NCBI GenBank assembly: GCA_030704615.1
Contig: CM060732.1
Span: 39,537,053-39,601,052, forward strand
Direction: 5' to 3'
Length of the DNA stretch: 64,000 nucleotides
Source of the DNA: Takakia lepidozioides
Lineage: Eukaryota; Streptophyta; Takakiopsida; Takakiales; Takakiaceae
In this document: in pieces, positions 32,305 through 44,143 of the stretch
Layout of the letters: every line of letters starts with the position of its first letter
Numbering within the stretch: the stretch's first letter is position 1
Notes under the pieces: model-generated
Seen by the model: the letters and a program-made list of their open reading frames with translations, nothing else
Databases searched by the model: none
Told to the model about the DNA's origin: nothing
Position numbers and translations under genes: made by a program

Positions 32305-34000
32305 GAACAAGAACAATGTCAGACATGAGTTTCTTGTTGAGAAACTCTTTTGTTACAGAAAAGCAGTTCAATTCCCTCGATTCACATCTCTTCATATTGT
32401 CTCAAAGCATACTGATTTTTGAACAATACACTGTCGGACAAGAGTTTCGTGTTGAAGTACTATTTTATTACAGCCAAATAGTTCAAGTCCCTCAGTTCAT
32501 ATCCCTCCGAAAATATTTTCAGACAAGAGCTTCGTGTTAAGGAAATTATGTAGATTTTTGAATAAAACCCCTGTCAGACAAGAGTTTTGTGTTAAGAAAC
32601 TCTTTTGTCACGACAAAGAGTTCAAATCCCTCGGTCCATATCCCTCCATATTTGTTTGAAAACATGCAGGTTTTTGAACAAAAACACTGTTAGAGAAGAG
32701 TTTCGTGTTGAGAAATTCTTTTGTTATGGCGAAGCAATTCAAATCTCTCAGTCCATGTCCCTTCATATTGGTTCCAAAGCATGCAGGTTTTTGAACTAAA
32801 ACACTGTTAGAGAAGAGTTTCGTGTTGAGAAACTCTTTTGTTACGGCGAAGCAGTTCAAATATTTTTAGTCCATGTCCCTCCATATTGGTTCAAAAGCAT
32901 GCAGGTTTTTGAACAAAAACACTGTCCCTAAAGAGTTTCGTGTTGAGAAACTCTTTTGTTACGACGAAGCAATTCAAATCTCTCAGTCCACGTCCCTCCA
33001 TATTGGTTCAAAAGCATGCAAGTTTTTGAACAAAAACACTGTCACAAAATAGTTTGTGTTGAGAAACTCTTTTACAAAACAATTCAAATCTTTCAGTCCA
33101 CGTCCCTCCATATTTGTTTGAAAGCATGCAAGTTTTTTAACAAAAATATTGTCAGACAAGAGTGTCGTGTTGAGAAACTCTTTTGTTATGGCGAAGCAAT
33201 TCAAATCCCTCAGTCCATTCCCCTCCATATTGGTTCAAAATAATGCAGGTTTTTGAACAAAAACACTGACAGATAAAAGTTTCGTGTTGAGAAACTTTGT
33301 TATGGCGAAGCAATTTAAATCTCTCAGTCCATATCCCTTCCTATTGGTTCAAAACATGCAGGTTTTTGAACAAAAACACTGCCAGAAAAGAGTTTCATGT
33401 TGAAACTCTTTTGTTATGGCGAAACAATTCAAATCTGTCAGTCCAGGTCCCTCCATATTGGTTCAAAAGCATGCAGGTTTTTTTAACAAAAACACTGTCA
33501 AAGAAGAGTTTCGTGTTGAGAAACTCTTTTACTATGGCGAAACAATTTAAATCTCTTAGTCCATGTCCCTCCATATTGGTTCAAAACATGCAGGTTTTTG
33601 AACAAAAACACTGTTAGAGAAGAGTTTCATGTTGAGAAACTCTTTTGCTACGCCGAACTAGCAGTTCATATCTTTGAGTTCGCATTCCTCCATATTGGTT
33701 TTAAAGCATGCAGATTCTTAAACCATAACAATGTCAGACAAGAGTTTCGTGTTGAGAAACTCTTATTTTATGGCAAAAGAGTTCAAATCCCTTAGTTCGT
33801 ATCCATACATATTGTTTCAAAAGTATGCAGGTTTTTGTACGCAACCGCAGTCGGATAAGAGTTTCGTGTTGAGAAATGCTTTTGTATGGTGAAGTATTTC
33901 AAATCTTTTTAGTTCATATCCCTCCATATTTGTTCAAATGCATGTAGTGCTTTGAACAAATTCATTGACAGACAAGAGTTTCGTGTTGAGAAACCTTTTT
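32305..34000. repeat. Satellite-like tandem array, unit about 116-117 bp, ~16 copies
   Basis: Every unit has GTTTCGTGTTGAGAAACTC, a TGGCGAAGCAATTCAAATC block, CAGTCCATGTCCCTCCATA and GCATGCAGGTTTTTGAACA. The GTTTC...GAAAC part is a short palindrome. Spacing between units is mostly 116-118 bp, with a few of 111. Some stretches stay open as 39-codon repeats because 117 is divisible by three, but frames shift between units, so coding is unlikely. Confidence 0.92.
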
Positions 34001-34973
34001 CAATCTTTGAATTCATTATTAAAAATGGTTGACATTGATGTTATCAAAGCGAAACAATATCAGACCTTCTCATATTCTGTGATAAAATTCACGGCACAAG
34101 AAGGAATATCCTGGTTTTATTGATGATCTAAATGACAGACGTACATGTTAACTTCGTTGTTAAAGGAAATTTCAGTAAGTCAAAGTATCATCATTTGTTA
34201 TTCTGTCTATATTGTCCTATGAATCATTTCAATCAATATCGCTATATTTTCTGCTTATTGTGTGTTTGGTGTTATTTTTGGATGAGGGAACAAATACATT
34301 TTCCGAGTTCTCTTTAGCATCACATTTCAGTAGCATTAGAATTGTATTTTGTATCAACTGCAACTATTTTATTTTCGTTGCATGAAATTATTGCGATATA
34401 AGGCTTTCTTTCTTCAATGCGAAACCTACCGCTGCATAGATTTGTGACCATATCACCAAGTATTTCTCAATGCGAAACTCGCCCTCGCCGCTATAGGTTT
34501 AGGGTTTCTGGCTACACTATTGAAGGTTTTGCCTCACTGGATTGGTGCAGATGTACCGTATAAATGTATCCGCTTATGATTTTATTCCATATAACTCCTA
34601 TGACCGAGGTTAAAAAATCATAAAACTCCCATGACCGTGGGTTGTGCTCATGCTGTGCTCACACGATACCAACCCCCCTTGTTGAGGTGCCACCTATCAT
34701 AATGCGTTACCCTAGGCTCGCTACTATCTGTGGACCCATATGTTTAAAAAAATTAAAAATAAAATGTGGCCAAACCAGCAGCAATGTGTTTGGTAGTTAG
34801 GTGCAATCAATTGTTCGGAGTTTGATTCTTGGAAAATGCAACACATCACAATGACGTTAAACTAGGGCTACGTATTGCTCCGCAATTTTAGTGACGACTT
34901 ATGAGAACAATGTCTAGATTAGATGGGGTATATTCAAGTTTTATGAAAAGATGAAAATTATTTCTTTTCATAT
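34001..34973. other. No gene seen
   Basis: AT-rich DNA without a persuasive reading frame, RNA gene or repeat structure. Confidence 0.5.
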
Positions 34974-35326
34974 TCATTTGACCGGTGTAATGACTGTGGC
35001 TTGTTTGGATACAAGAAGCAGATTGTGGCTCGAATCTGCTCCAGATAATTGGATACAATGATACATTGGTGCAACAACATCCCAGTAGGCTGGCAGGTCT
35101 CGTAGCGCTCCCCTTTGGAGGACGAGGAGCCCTAGGTTAATTGGAGGAACTGTAGATATTTTAGGAAATGAAAGTCTAAAGCTCTCTTTTGATAGCTTCA
35201 GCAAGAAATAGCTTTCGCGCTTAGAGCGCAGCCGCCCTGTTTCTTTTTTGTCCTCCTTTATATAAAGTTTAAGGGTGTCCACTCCCTTTTCCCCCAAAAA
35301 AAAGAAAAGAAAAGAAAAAAGAAGCA
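34974..35326 (+). mobile_element. 3' end of a LINE with A-rich tail
   Basis: A decayed stretch ends TTTATATAAAGTTTAAGGG, TGTCCACTCCC, CCCC and an A-rich tail at 35296-35320. The pattern matches plant L1 3' UTR ends. Only a few hundred bases remain. Confidence 0.5.
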
Positions 35327-37434
35327 GATTTGGATTAAGAATGTTGTTTATATGATACTTTTTCATCTTTACTTTCAATTGGTTGAGGTTTGGATTTTCA
35401 TTAATGTCACGGTTTCATGAAAAATGCTTTGTTGTTTTTTATTTAATGCATATTTGTTCCAGCATTCAGCATTTATTTTGTCTTTATTTAAAGCATGTTT
35501 TATCCTTATCTACATTTTGTTTTTCCATATTATTTGAAGTTATACACATGCTCAAGTTTTTTTTTGTTTATGGTGGACATTAGCATTTTGATATACTTGA
35601 TAACGACTGTACTATATAGCTGAAGATACGTCATTCCTGATAATAGTTGTGTAGATAAAAATTATTGTCTTGAGAAAAAATATTAATATTGATACCGATC
35701 GTTTGTCTTCAAAGTTTAAGGTAGTTTGTTCTATGATCTCTCCATGCTGTATTTCTCAAAACAGTGCATATGAGATATAAAGGGCTGAATTGGCCCTGAG
35801 GACATAGGGAGCAGGGCTAGCATGTCCAATACTTAGAAAACACTATCATGTGATGGTGCATAGTGACGCATGGCTTGTAATCACATCAACTGATAGTAGT
35901 TAAGAGATTTTTTAATTTGATGATGGTGTAAACTTTTTATCACCTTATTACCAAACACTTTTAATGTCCTACGAGGTTGCCCATTTTATTGGGGGATGCA
36001 TATAATTGAATTTTGTCACTTTATTAGAGCGTTCGCACTTTATTACAAGAAGTAAAAAAACATGTCGATTTCTAGCATAAAGTTTACATCGCAGTGGAAT
36101 AAAATGTGTCTGGGTGATCGATGAGGGCTGTATCTCTTTTGACAGATCGCACACTATTTGAATCATTCGATTCGATGCTACAATGCTTAGATTCTAGTTT
36201 TTTTCGCAATCTCAGTAGATACCAAATTTCTCAATCTAGTGGATGGCGTAGAGACTTCAAAAAACACTCGAGCAACTTCTACCATCTCCACTTTCTGCGG
36301 TCTCATCATACATTTCCAAATGGAACTTGCTCTTTCCAAATCGATTCTGTTGTTTTTAACCGGTGTATCCCAATTGGGCAGAAGCGAAATACTGACCAGA
36401 CTTCATTATATGGAGGAGAACACGCGGTAGTGTTGAATACAATTGTCTCTCATTTTGTATCCGCACCACATGCGTGCTCTCTGTGCGAGAAGCAAATCTT
36501 TGTTTTTCCGAAGCAGGCACCAAACTTATTCATCCATTCCATGTAACTGCATCTCGTCATCGCCAATGTTGACGGAGATGAAGTGGAAATCTAGTTCGTC
36601 GATGTCTTTGAGACAGTACCCAATCATGCGATGTCTTTGAGACAGTACCCGATCATGCCGATATATGTGTGGAGGCCTTTGCCTCGTAATAGCTTGCAGT
36701 ACATATGATGCCCAACTGGTGCAGATTTTGGATTGTCCCAACCTTAAAGCGTTTTTAATTTGTTTGTTGAGCATGATCAAAGTTTGTGGCAAAGAATTTA
36801 CAAGCAGCTCATCGCCGTCGATGACTCCAGATAAGAAGGGATTCCCTGCTTTCTGGAAACGTAGGAGAATACGTCACTTGTGTGGTACACTGGCTGGTCT
36901 CAGATTGTTTCACTGTAGGTAAAAGTTTGTCCAAAGCTTGTCATTTGGGATCATAGCACAGCCGTTGCACATATTATATGGAGTAGGTTACCTGTCGATT
37001 GTGCCACATGTGAGCACAAGCTTCAACTGATGGTTCATAGATTTCGCATCTTCTGTTTGAACAATTTGTATTGACTACCAAATGCACAATGGGTAGCAAA
37101 GCTTCCCTGTACAAGGACCATCAAACATGACACCTCACAAAAGGTCCAGAGGTCCATATTCTGATAAAGCAGATGCCATTCTTTCGCTGTAGAACTGTCT
37201 TGAGCTTGAGCAATATATTGGGTGGCGAAAGATGTTCGATGCGAGAAGGAAAAGTGAGTGAAGTCTTGGTGGAATGCCAAAATAGGAATTGTAAAGGAAG
37301 TGCCTTGGGGTTGAAAGAGACTGTCGTTATATCGTGCATGGAAGGGAGGGGGACGGAAGACAGTCTCTGCTCATCAGGGACCATATCGTGCAGCTTATGG
37401 CATTCCGTTTCTTCCATCTGAAGTGGGAAACGAG
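35327..37434. other. Largely unassigned; two small minus frames
   Basis: Minus frames at 36526-36792 (88 codons) and 37121-37417 (98 codons) have natural-looking composition but I do not recognise either. A 30-bp unit (GATGTCTTTGAGACAGTACC...) is duplicated at about 36600-36658. The remainder shows nothing. Confidence 0.4.
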
Positions 37435-38385
37435 TAGGTACTGGAGGGGGGCAGATTAGAGTCTATCTGTTATATTGTCACTCCAGCAAGGTTATTTTCT
37501 TAATTCTATCTTGATAGCCATGACCCATTTGCATCTTCTACAAATGATACTACTTTCAGAGATACAGAAATGTTGCTGGTAAAACGTGTTGCTGCAGACT
37601 GAGGGAAAAGCCCACCGCTGCTGGAAGGGGCATTGAAAAGAGTTTCAAATGGACTAGTGGGGCATTCTTGCCTGTGCCACGGCTGGCTGCAGTGGCCGCC
37701 TGCAGAAACCCAGTCCCTTCTGCCAGCTCGCCATGGCCAGTAAAGCTGCGTTAAGACGGATTAGAGTTTTGACAAGAATGTAGGAGTGCAGGAGCATGAG
37801 TTGCTTGGAGAGCTCCAGGGGCACTCATCGCTGCTGCGCCTGCAGCACCTTGCAGAAATCTAGCAGCTGCTGGTGGGCCATCTTGTAATTCCCCATCTCC
37901 TGCCGCCATCATTGTCCTCCCATCAACAAATGTGATTTTGGACCCCCCCCATGGTTCTTCGTCGAGTGTATGATTCACACCCTTCATTTATCCAAAGAGC
38001 AAACAAAGAAGTCATTTCTGAACCTGCTCCTGGTGTGCAATCAAAAGCGCAGCCTTGGTGACCTCATCATAGTTGCCCTAAACAGTGTGGAGGCGGGAAA
38101 GGTACTGTGGTCCTTTCTGAACACCCTCCATCTCTCCCATCAGATAGTCCAGCAGCTGACTTGTCAGTGCATCATATCGCACCACCTGTCACTTCACAAC
38201 ACCCTCCTTTGCGCCCAGCAACCAAATGTGCACAAGGGAAGCAGGCTTGTGTGGGTTCCTGGGCATGAGCAAATTGTACCAGGTGACTGGTTGATGAGTA
38301 CATTCTCTCCGAAACCAGAGTGGAATAGCATGGATTCAATCAACTAGGACCCAGATATGTACATGTTCAATTGCTTCAGATCTTT
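37435..38385 (-). pseudogene. Duplicated, decayed IFT144 exons
   Basis: This stretch is a copy of 46340-47112 joined to 47553-47660, that is, two C-terminal IFT144 exons with their flanks and part of the next intron. The [13 protein letters not shown]-type exon is shifted out of frame and a ~140-bp insertion lies at 37606-37750 near its end. It lacks the LINE present at 47113-47552 in the main gene. It lies about 9 kb away, beyond the PPR and uS17m genes. Confidence 0.8.
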
Positions 38386-38389
38386 CGCA

Positions 38390-38700
38390 GACAACGGCTT
38401 TGAGAAAGAACTTGGTGGGTACTTTCACAATGGGAGCCAAGCCTGCATACAAGCCCCATCTCTCTCTCTCTTCCTCTCACATCCCACACAGCAGATTGAT
38501 GTTTGTGTGAAGGCATTTCTAGAGGATATCTGGAAAAATTGGATCAATTGTCTGTTTCAATTTAAGTCATACTACTGGCGTCAACCCCTGACAAAGGTAG
38601 TTTCTGTCCCTTTGTGTTCCGCTCAAACTGGGCGCGGGATCAATGGCCACAAGGCTACGGCAAACAGTGTCTTATGAGTACAATCTCTTCTCTCACAGGG
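38390..38700 (+). pseudogene. LINE 3' fragment
   Basis: Codes QIDVCVKAFLEDIWKNWIN and ends with GCCACAAGGCTACGGCAAACA and TGAGTACAATCT, matching the end of the LINE at 54880-55605. It abuts the IFT144 pseudogene copy. A tiny relative of the same 3' end lies near 43390-43430. Confidence 0.75.
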
Positions 38701-39067
38701 TCTATGACATGGACAAGACATCGGTTGTGGTACATACTATGGAGATTCTTGTTCTTGTGTACCGCGCACTGATGCATTGACTTTCCTAGGTCTTCTGCAT
38801 GGCTCGAGTAGATGCAAACTTGACCTTGATCCTGCCTACAGCAATTGTCACCAATGAGTATGAGCATCTCTGTTTCACTTGCACAACTTAAGTTGAAGCC
38901 TCTCCTTGTCAAAATATATCAAGACACTGCCAGTCACTCCCAAGGAAAATCACCTGTGAGTACCCAGCAATTCTCAATCTTTTGGGACCCCTTGTTCAAC
39001 CATTTCTGGTGTATACAGTTGAATTTAAAACAGATCAACCGCAGCAAATATACCTGATTACAGCACT

Positions 39068-41284
39068 TCACTTTCCAGCGTGCTCATCCCACTTGAGAAG
39101 GCATTTTGCCGCGCGTTCTCCTACCTCAACATTGCCATGGATTTGGCAAGCACTGAGCAAGGTCCCCCACACAAAAGGTTCCGGTTCAATTGGCAATCTG
39201 TTAATGAAATCCTCTGCCTCATCCAATCGCCCTGCACGGCCAAGAAGGTCCACCATGCAACCAAAATGCTCCATCGTGGGAGTGAGGCCGTGATCTCGAC
39301 TCATGGATTCGAAGTAGTGACAGCCTTCATCCACCAAGCCCACATGGCTGCATGCACAGAGAAGAGATATGAAGGTGATACCGTTTGGCTGCAAGCCTTC
39401 CTGTTGCATTTCCAGGAATAATTGTGGAACTTCACTACCACACCCATGCTGGGCACATCCTGCAATCATGGTGTTCCATGACACTACATCTCTTTCAGCT
39501 ATTTTGTCGAACACTGCACGTGCATCTTGCATACTCCCACATTTGACATACATGCCAAGAAGAGTATTCTCCAAAATTATAAATGACGGAATTCCACATT
39601 TCAGAATGTCAGCATGGACCTGCTTACCCTTTTCAAGCGTTCCTAGGCTGGCACAGGCATTGAGAATGCATATAAAAGTGACGCTGTCCGGGGTCATCCC
39701 TTGCCATTGCATTTGTTCATAAATCTCAAAAGCCTCCTTACTGCACCCATGCAGTGCATATCCTGTGATCATCACACTCCATGACACAACATCTTGTTGA
39801 CCCATGCTGTCAAAAACTTGATGTGCATGCTTCATGCTTCCACATTTGGCATACATGTCGAGAAGGGCATTCTCCAAATTAATATATGATGAAATTCCAG
39901 CCTTGATGATATTGCCATGGACCTCTTTACCCTTTCCCAGGGCTCCTCGGATGGTACACGCATTGAGGACACTAATGAACGTGACCTTGTTGGGCATCAC
40001 CCCTTCCAGCTGCATTTGCTCATAGACCTGCAAAGCCTCCCTAGCACACCCATGCTGAGCATATCCAGCAATCATGACATTCCATGAGACCACATCTCGT
40101 CTAGCCATATTGTCAAAGACTTGACATGCATCCTGCAGGCTCCCACACTTGGCATACATGTCAACAAGGGTATTCTCTAAATTTATATATGGCGCCAATC
40201 CAGCTTTCCTGATGTCAGCATGAACTTCTCTTCCCTTTCCAAGGGATCCTAGACTGACACATGCATTGAGGACAGATATGAATGTGACTCGATCAGGTTT
40301 CAACCCTTCACGTTGCATTTGCTCATAGATCTTCAAAGCTTCCCCACCACATCCATGCCGAGCATATCCAGCAATCACTGTGCTCCATGATACCACATTC
40401 CGTTCAGCCATATTATCGAACACTTGACATGCATCCTTCATACTGTTGCATTTTGCATACATGTTAACAAGGGAGTTCTCCAATTTTATATGCGCCGCAA
40501 TTCCAGCTCTCAGGATGTCAGCATGGACCCCTTTGCCCTTTTCCAGGGATCCTAGGCTACCACATGCATTAAGAACACAAATAAATGTAACCCTGTTGGG
40601 CAGTATCCTTTCCCCTTTCATGCGCTCATAAGTCTTGTAAGCCTCGCTACCACACCCATGCTGAGCATATCCTGAAATCATGATGTTCCACGAGACCACA
40701 TCTCGTCTATCCATATTGTTGAATACTAGAAGCGCATCCCTCATGCTCCTGCATTTGACATACATGTCGACAAGGTTGTTCTCCAGATTAATGTCTGACG
40801 TGAGTCCAGCTTTGATGACATCAGCATGTACCTCTTTGCCCTTTTCCAGGGCTCTCAGACTGGCACATACATTGAGAATGCAAATAAACGTGACTCTGTC
40901 AGGCGTCATCCCTTTAAGTCGCATTTGCTTATACATTTTGAAAGCCTCCATATCATATCCCTGCCTAGCATATTTTGCTATCATTAAGGAGAATTCCAAA
41001 CCTATCTCTTTTGAATTAGAACCCTTCAATCCATCAAAACAATTCCCATTGGATTCTTGGCCTAGACCTCCATGCTTTACATTTACATGATAACCATAAT
41101 CATAGTGTGCTGGACCTTGTATCGTGGCAGCTAGTTCTGCTTTCACCCAGGGAGGGTTCGACCAACTCTTATTCCAAAGGCCCTCATTGGTACGCTTATG
41201 TCTAGAGTCTGGTATTCTTCGACTTCTCTGCAAAAGACACAAGTAGGCAGCTGAGAAGCCATTGCGTGAAGCAAAGCCTCGCAT
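39068..41284 (-). CDS. PLS-class pentatricopeptide repeat protein, intron-free
   Basis: A 738-codon frame from ATG 41282-41284 to TGA 39068-39070. The N terminus is basic and Arg/Ser-rich (MRGFASRNGF, LLQRSRRIPDSRHKR), which suggests organelle import. Then come about six P-L-S triplets of roughly 101 residues, recognisable by RDVVSWN-MI-GYAQHGC, MQ-x-x-G-x-x-P-x-x-VTF and LENTLVDMYAKCGS. A GCHYFESM, GCMVDLLGRAGRLDEA and PFVWGTLLSACQIHG block follows (the start of the E domain). The protein stops at EHAGK, where relatives usually continue with a Y-V-L-L-S-N stretch; no E+ or DYW is present. PLS proteins bind organelle RNA, commonly to specify C-to-U editing, and E-type members need a DYW partner. 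Triplets 2-6 are very alike, suggesting recent expansion by unequal exchange. Confidence 0.93.
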   Translation of the reverse strand: MRGFASRNGFSAAYLCLLQRSRRIPDSRHKRTNEGLWNKSWSNPPWVKAELAATIQGPAHYDYGYHVNVKHGGLGQESNGNCFDGLKGSNSKEIGLEFSLMIAKYARQGYDMEAFKMYKQMRLKGMTPDRVTFICILNVCASLRALEKGKEVHADVIKAGLTSDINLENNLVDMYVKCRSMRDALLVFNNMDRRDVVSWNIMISGYAQHGCGSEAYKTYERMKGERILPNRVTFICVLNACGSLGSLEKGKGVHADILRAGIAAHIKLENSLVNMYAKCNSMKDACQVFDNMAERNVVSWSTVIAGYARHGCGGEALKIYEQMQREGLKPDRVTFISVLNACVSLGSLGKGREVHADIRKAGLAPYINLENTLVDMYAKCGSLQDACQVFDNMARRDVVSWNVMIAGYAQHGCAREALQVYEQMQLEGVMPNKVTFISVLNACTIRGALGKGKEVHGNIIKAGISSYINLENALLDMYAKCGSMKHAHQVFDSMGQQDVVSWSVMITGYALHGCSKEAFEIYEQMQWQGMTPDSVTFICILNACASLGTLEKGKQVHADILKCGIPSFIILENTLLGMYVKCGSMQDARAVFDKIAERDVVSWNTMIAGCAQHGCGSEVPQLFLEMQQEGLQPNGITFISLLCACSHVGLVDEGCHYFESMSRDHGLTPTMEHFGCMVDLLGRAGRLDEAEDFINRLPIEPEPFVWGTLLSACQIHGNVEVGERAAKCLLKWDEHAGK

Positions 41285-42175
41285 AGCCTAGCTTACAATT
41301 ACCTAAGTTACCAGCATCTTTCAAATAACAGGTATGAGCTCAGCTTACTTTCATGCTGAGAGCGAAAATGAGAACCTGATATCTTAGCATATATAATACT
41401 GGTAACAATAGAGATAGCCTCACCGTAACAGACCTGTTGTCCCACAACTGCGAAGGACCTGTCATGAACTGCTGCCAGAGCCATTCTCCGCTTATTGCTT
41501 GGCCTGCATGCAAAGACAACCAGAACAAACATCTTTAGTGGCTCTTTATGCAGCATAATGCACCTGGCAGTGTAATCACAGCCACATGCATTGAGTTTTT
41601 GCTTGACAAGGGGCGCTGGATTACCACTGCTTCAGATATTTCGGCACAAAGGGGGGAGGGGAGGGAGCTCGACAAAGGTGCCGATTACAGCCTTGTATGA
41701 CCATAATGTGACTGGGTGTGGTTTCTGTAGTAACCTGATCGCTGCGACCCACACAGCTCAAAGTCCCAATATAATCAGCAAAGAGTTAAGTGTCTACACC
41801 CACCTTCCTTCGATTTCCCCCGAGGCTGGGGAGCCGTCATAGCCATCACTTGCAAAGCTCCCGCTTCTGGCATTGCCAACTAGATGCCCAATTCACCTCC
41901 ACAGCCTGACCCGTTAATCCGTTGCATCATAAGAGGCCTCCCGCCCTTTGATCACCGCAAAGAGAAGACACGGCCCTGGGTAGTTACTGCCTTTCAATCC
42001 ACAGCGCTGCTAGCCAAGATCAAATGGGAGACAGATCGAAGAATCTAAGAGAGACAGGACAAGAGATGCTTCCCTGTGTGATGTATTCATCCATAAAAAC
42101 TTTTATCCGTCCATTCATCTGTGCTTCTTCTTTCTGTTCTTCTCCTTTCCGTTGCAGGGAAGAGAGGCAGCGGCC
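41285..42175. promoter_or_regulatory. Divergent intergenic region of PPR and uS17m
   Basis: The roughly 890 bp between two divergent start codons should hold both promoters. No strong TATA box stands out. TTTCCGTTGCAG just before the uS17m ATG could be a 5' UTR splice acceptor. A minus frame at 41308-41556 may be PPR 5' UTR sequence; I see no conserved protein in it. Confidence 0.5.
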
Positions 42176-42884
42176 ATGAAGACGGTGATAGGGAAGGTGG
42201 TGTCCAACAAGATGACCAAGTCGGTGGTGGTGGCTGTGCAGCGGCTGGTGAAGCACCCCATTTATCCCAAGGTCATGAAGAAAACCTCCAAATTCATGGC
42301 GCACGATGAGGACAACGCTTGCAACATTGGCGATGAGGTTGGGTCCCCCCCCCCTCCCCTCCCCTCCCCCCTTCAGAGATGCAGAAGTGGTTCTACAAAG
42401 AGTACTGCAGAGGTTTGACTTAAGCTTTCCAAAACCGCAGCTGAAACGTTCAACTCTGGATCCTGAACCCTTTAGCATTAGGACGAGGTGCAATATTCCG
42501 TCCCAGAGCTTTCATACCAGTATTGCTTTTGAAAATGAAGCAAGGTTTACATGAGATTCACCTCCAATATCTCCTGATTGGTGTCCTTTCATGTCACCCC
42601 TGAGAGTTTTATAAAACCCTCAAACTCAACTGTATGATACCCATGAATCTGTTGGCAAGAGGACGACGTGAAATGTTTTTGTTGTTATCGCACTCCATTG
42701 CCTGAAAGTGCTACGTGCGGATTTGCAGGTGAGGTTACAATCATCACGGCCTTTGAGTAAGCGAAAACACTGGATTGTGTCAGACATTATCAGAAGAGTG
42801 CGCATTTTTGAGGCCCCTAAGATTTCGAAAGGGACTGCAGCAGCGACTCCCTTTGAACCAACCACTACAGGGCAGCCATCGTGA
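42176..42884 (+). CDS. Mitochondrial small-subunit ribosomal protein uS17, two exons
   Basis: Exon 1 is 42176-42337 and exon 2 is 42729-42884, separated by a 391-bp GT-AG intron with a C-rich tract. The product has 105 residues. It begins [20 protein letters not shown] and contains [19 protein letters not shown], then [15 protein letters not shown]. These are the conserved S17 segments (GxVVSxKMxKSVVV, K-x-S-K-x-x-AHDE, RPLSKxKxW), with a short C-terminal extension like plant mitochondrial uS17m. S17 binds 16S/18S rRNA helix 11 early in small-subunit assembly. No targeting presequence is evident, as in other plant uS17m proteins. The intron position after the D-E residues keeps frame exactly. 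A plastid paralogue is possible but less likely. Confidence 0.88.
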
Positions 42885-44143
42885 AGTTGGCTGTGGTGTT
42901 AATCAGTCTCTCGGATTGACTAGTCTTCTACCTCCACCCTTGATATAGAATCGATGGGGTCCCTCTCTTTGGCAGATCTGTTTGATTCTCATTGCATTTT
43001 GGAGATGTCATACACCCGATGCTTTTGATCCTACTCAACTTGGTGTTAACTCTGTTGCCCTACAAGAATCGGGAATCTATTACACACTGGAGTTCCAGAT
43101 ATGGATCTAGTGGGCTCAGATCTGGTGAGGATCGAAACAGGGTTGCCATTTTATTGGACCCAGCTTATTGCAGTGGAAGTTACTGACTGTGAATATCACA
43201 TCTACATGGTGTTTTGTACAAGTCAAGTCTTCCTCTCTTACTTGTTGGAAATTCATGCTTCTATGCCCCGAAGCAAGTTAGTAAGCCCAGTCTTAGCTTG
43301 CTTCACGTTACCTTTTCCTGATATAAAACCATGCCATCAAAGGCACTCGTTTTGGGCCCCCCCCCCTTGTCTCTCCCTCTCTCTCTGTGGCACAGGGTCT
43401 ATGGCCACAAGGCTACAGCAAACATGCACATTCTCTCTTTTATTAGCTATTGGGAATGCTCCAAATCTCAAACCCTCAACCCTTCTGCTCCCAAGGTAGA
43501 ATGGCAACACTTGCAGTTCTGGTTGATTTCATGTCAGAGTGGCTAGCTCAGTTTTCAGGTTAGCTGAGTTTCTACCACTGGCACCCATGTTGGTTTAACC
43601 TTGCTAGTGGCAAACCAACTTGGCAATGATTGAGTTCGAAATGGTGACCCTCTTTGGTTTCATGGATGTCTAATGAACCTATGTCATAGATCATGTCGCC
43701 TTCAAGCTGTAATCACCGTACCTTTTCTTTCCACTGTGGGGACTTGTTCTTCTGTTATTCCATTTCCATCAACTGTAGATTTTGGGGATTTCTGGGAGTT
43801 CTTGGAATTATGTCTGGCTTCTGTTTCTCTTTACATAGCCTTGGTTGTGTTGCAAGAGTCACAGCATTCTGGAAGTTGGAAGCACAGATAAAAGTAGTTA
43901 CTGGTAATATCTTCTGACATGGCCAGCATATTTTGTTTAGTGGTCAAATCCGGTAGCTAGTGCTAAGCCAGATTAATCTTATCCCTGCCCACAGCTTTAG
44001 TGTGAAGCTAGAGTATCATCAAAACATGTGAATCCTTTTGGTAGATATTATAATGAGTTTTGATAATTAGAAGTTGCAATGACCAAAATTGCAGCCCCGA
44101 GTTTATTGTGGAATATGCTGTCAAAAGGTTTTATGGTGTGTTT
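42885..44143. other. Convergent 3' flanks of uS17m and IFT144
   Basis: Holds the 3' UTRs of the two convergent genes. A small LINE 3' relic (43390-43430, GGCCACAAGGCTACAGCAAAC) is the only element recognised. Confidence 0.5.

Noticed and set aside
32605-33795. Repeat-containing protein coded by the 116-bp array
   Set aside because: Open stretches come from the 117-bp period. The frame changes every few units and no start or splice signals support a gene.
32305-34000. CRISPR-like array of palindromic repeats
   Set aside because: Whole units including the supposed spacers repeat; there is no unique spacer, and the sequence is plant nuclear DNA.
36121-36546. 141-codon plus-strand ORF as a gene
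   Set aside because: No recognisable domain, odd composition, and competing frames on the other strand; not enough to call.
42152-42175. Upstream non-ATG start for uS17m
   Set aside because: The ATG at 42176 gives the conserved family N terminus; the extra residues precede it in probable 5' UTR sequence.
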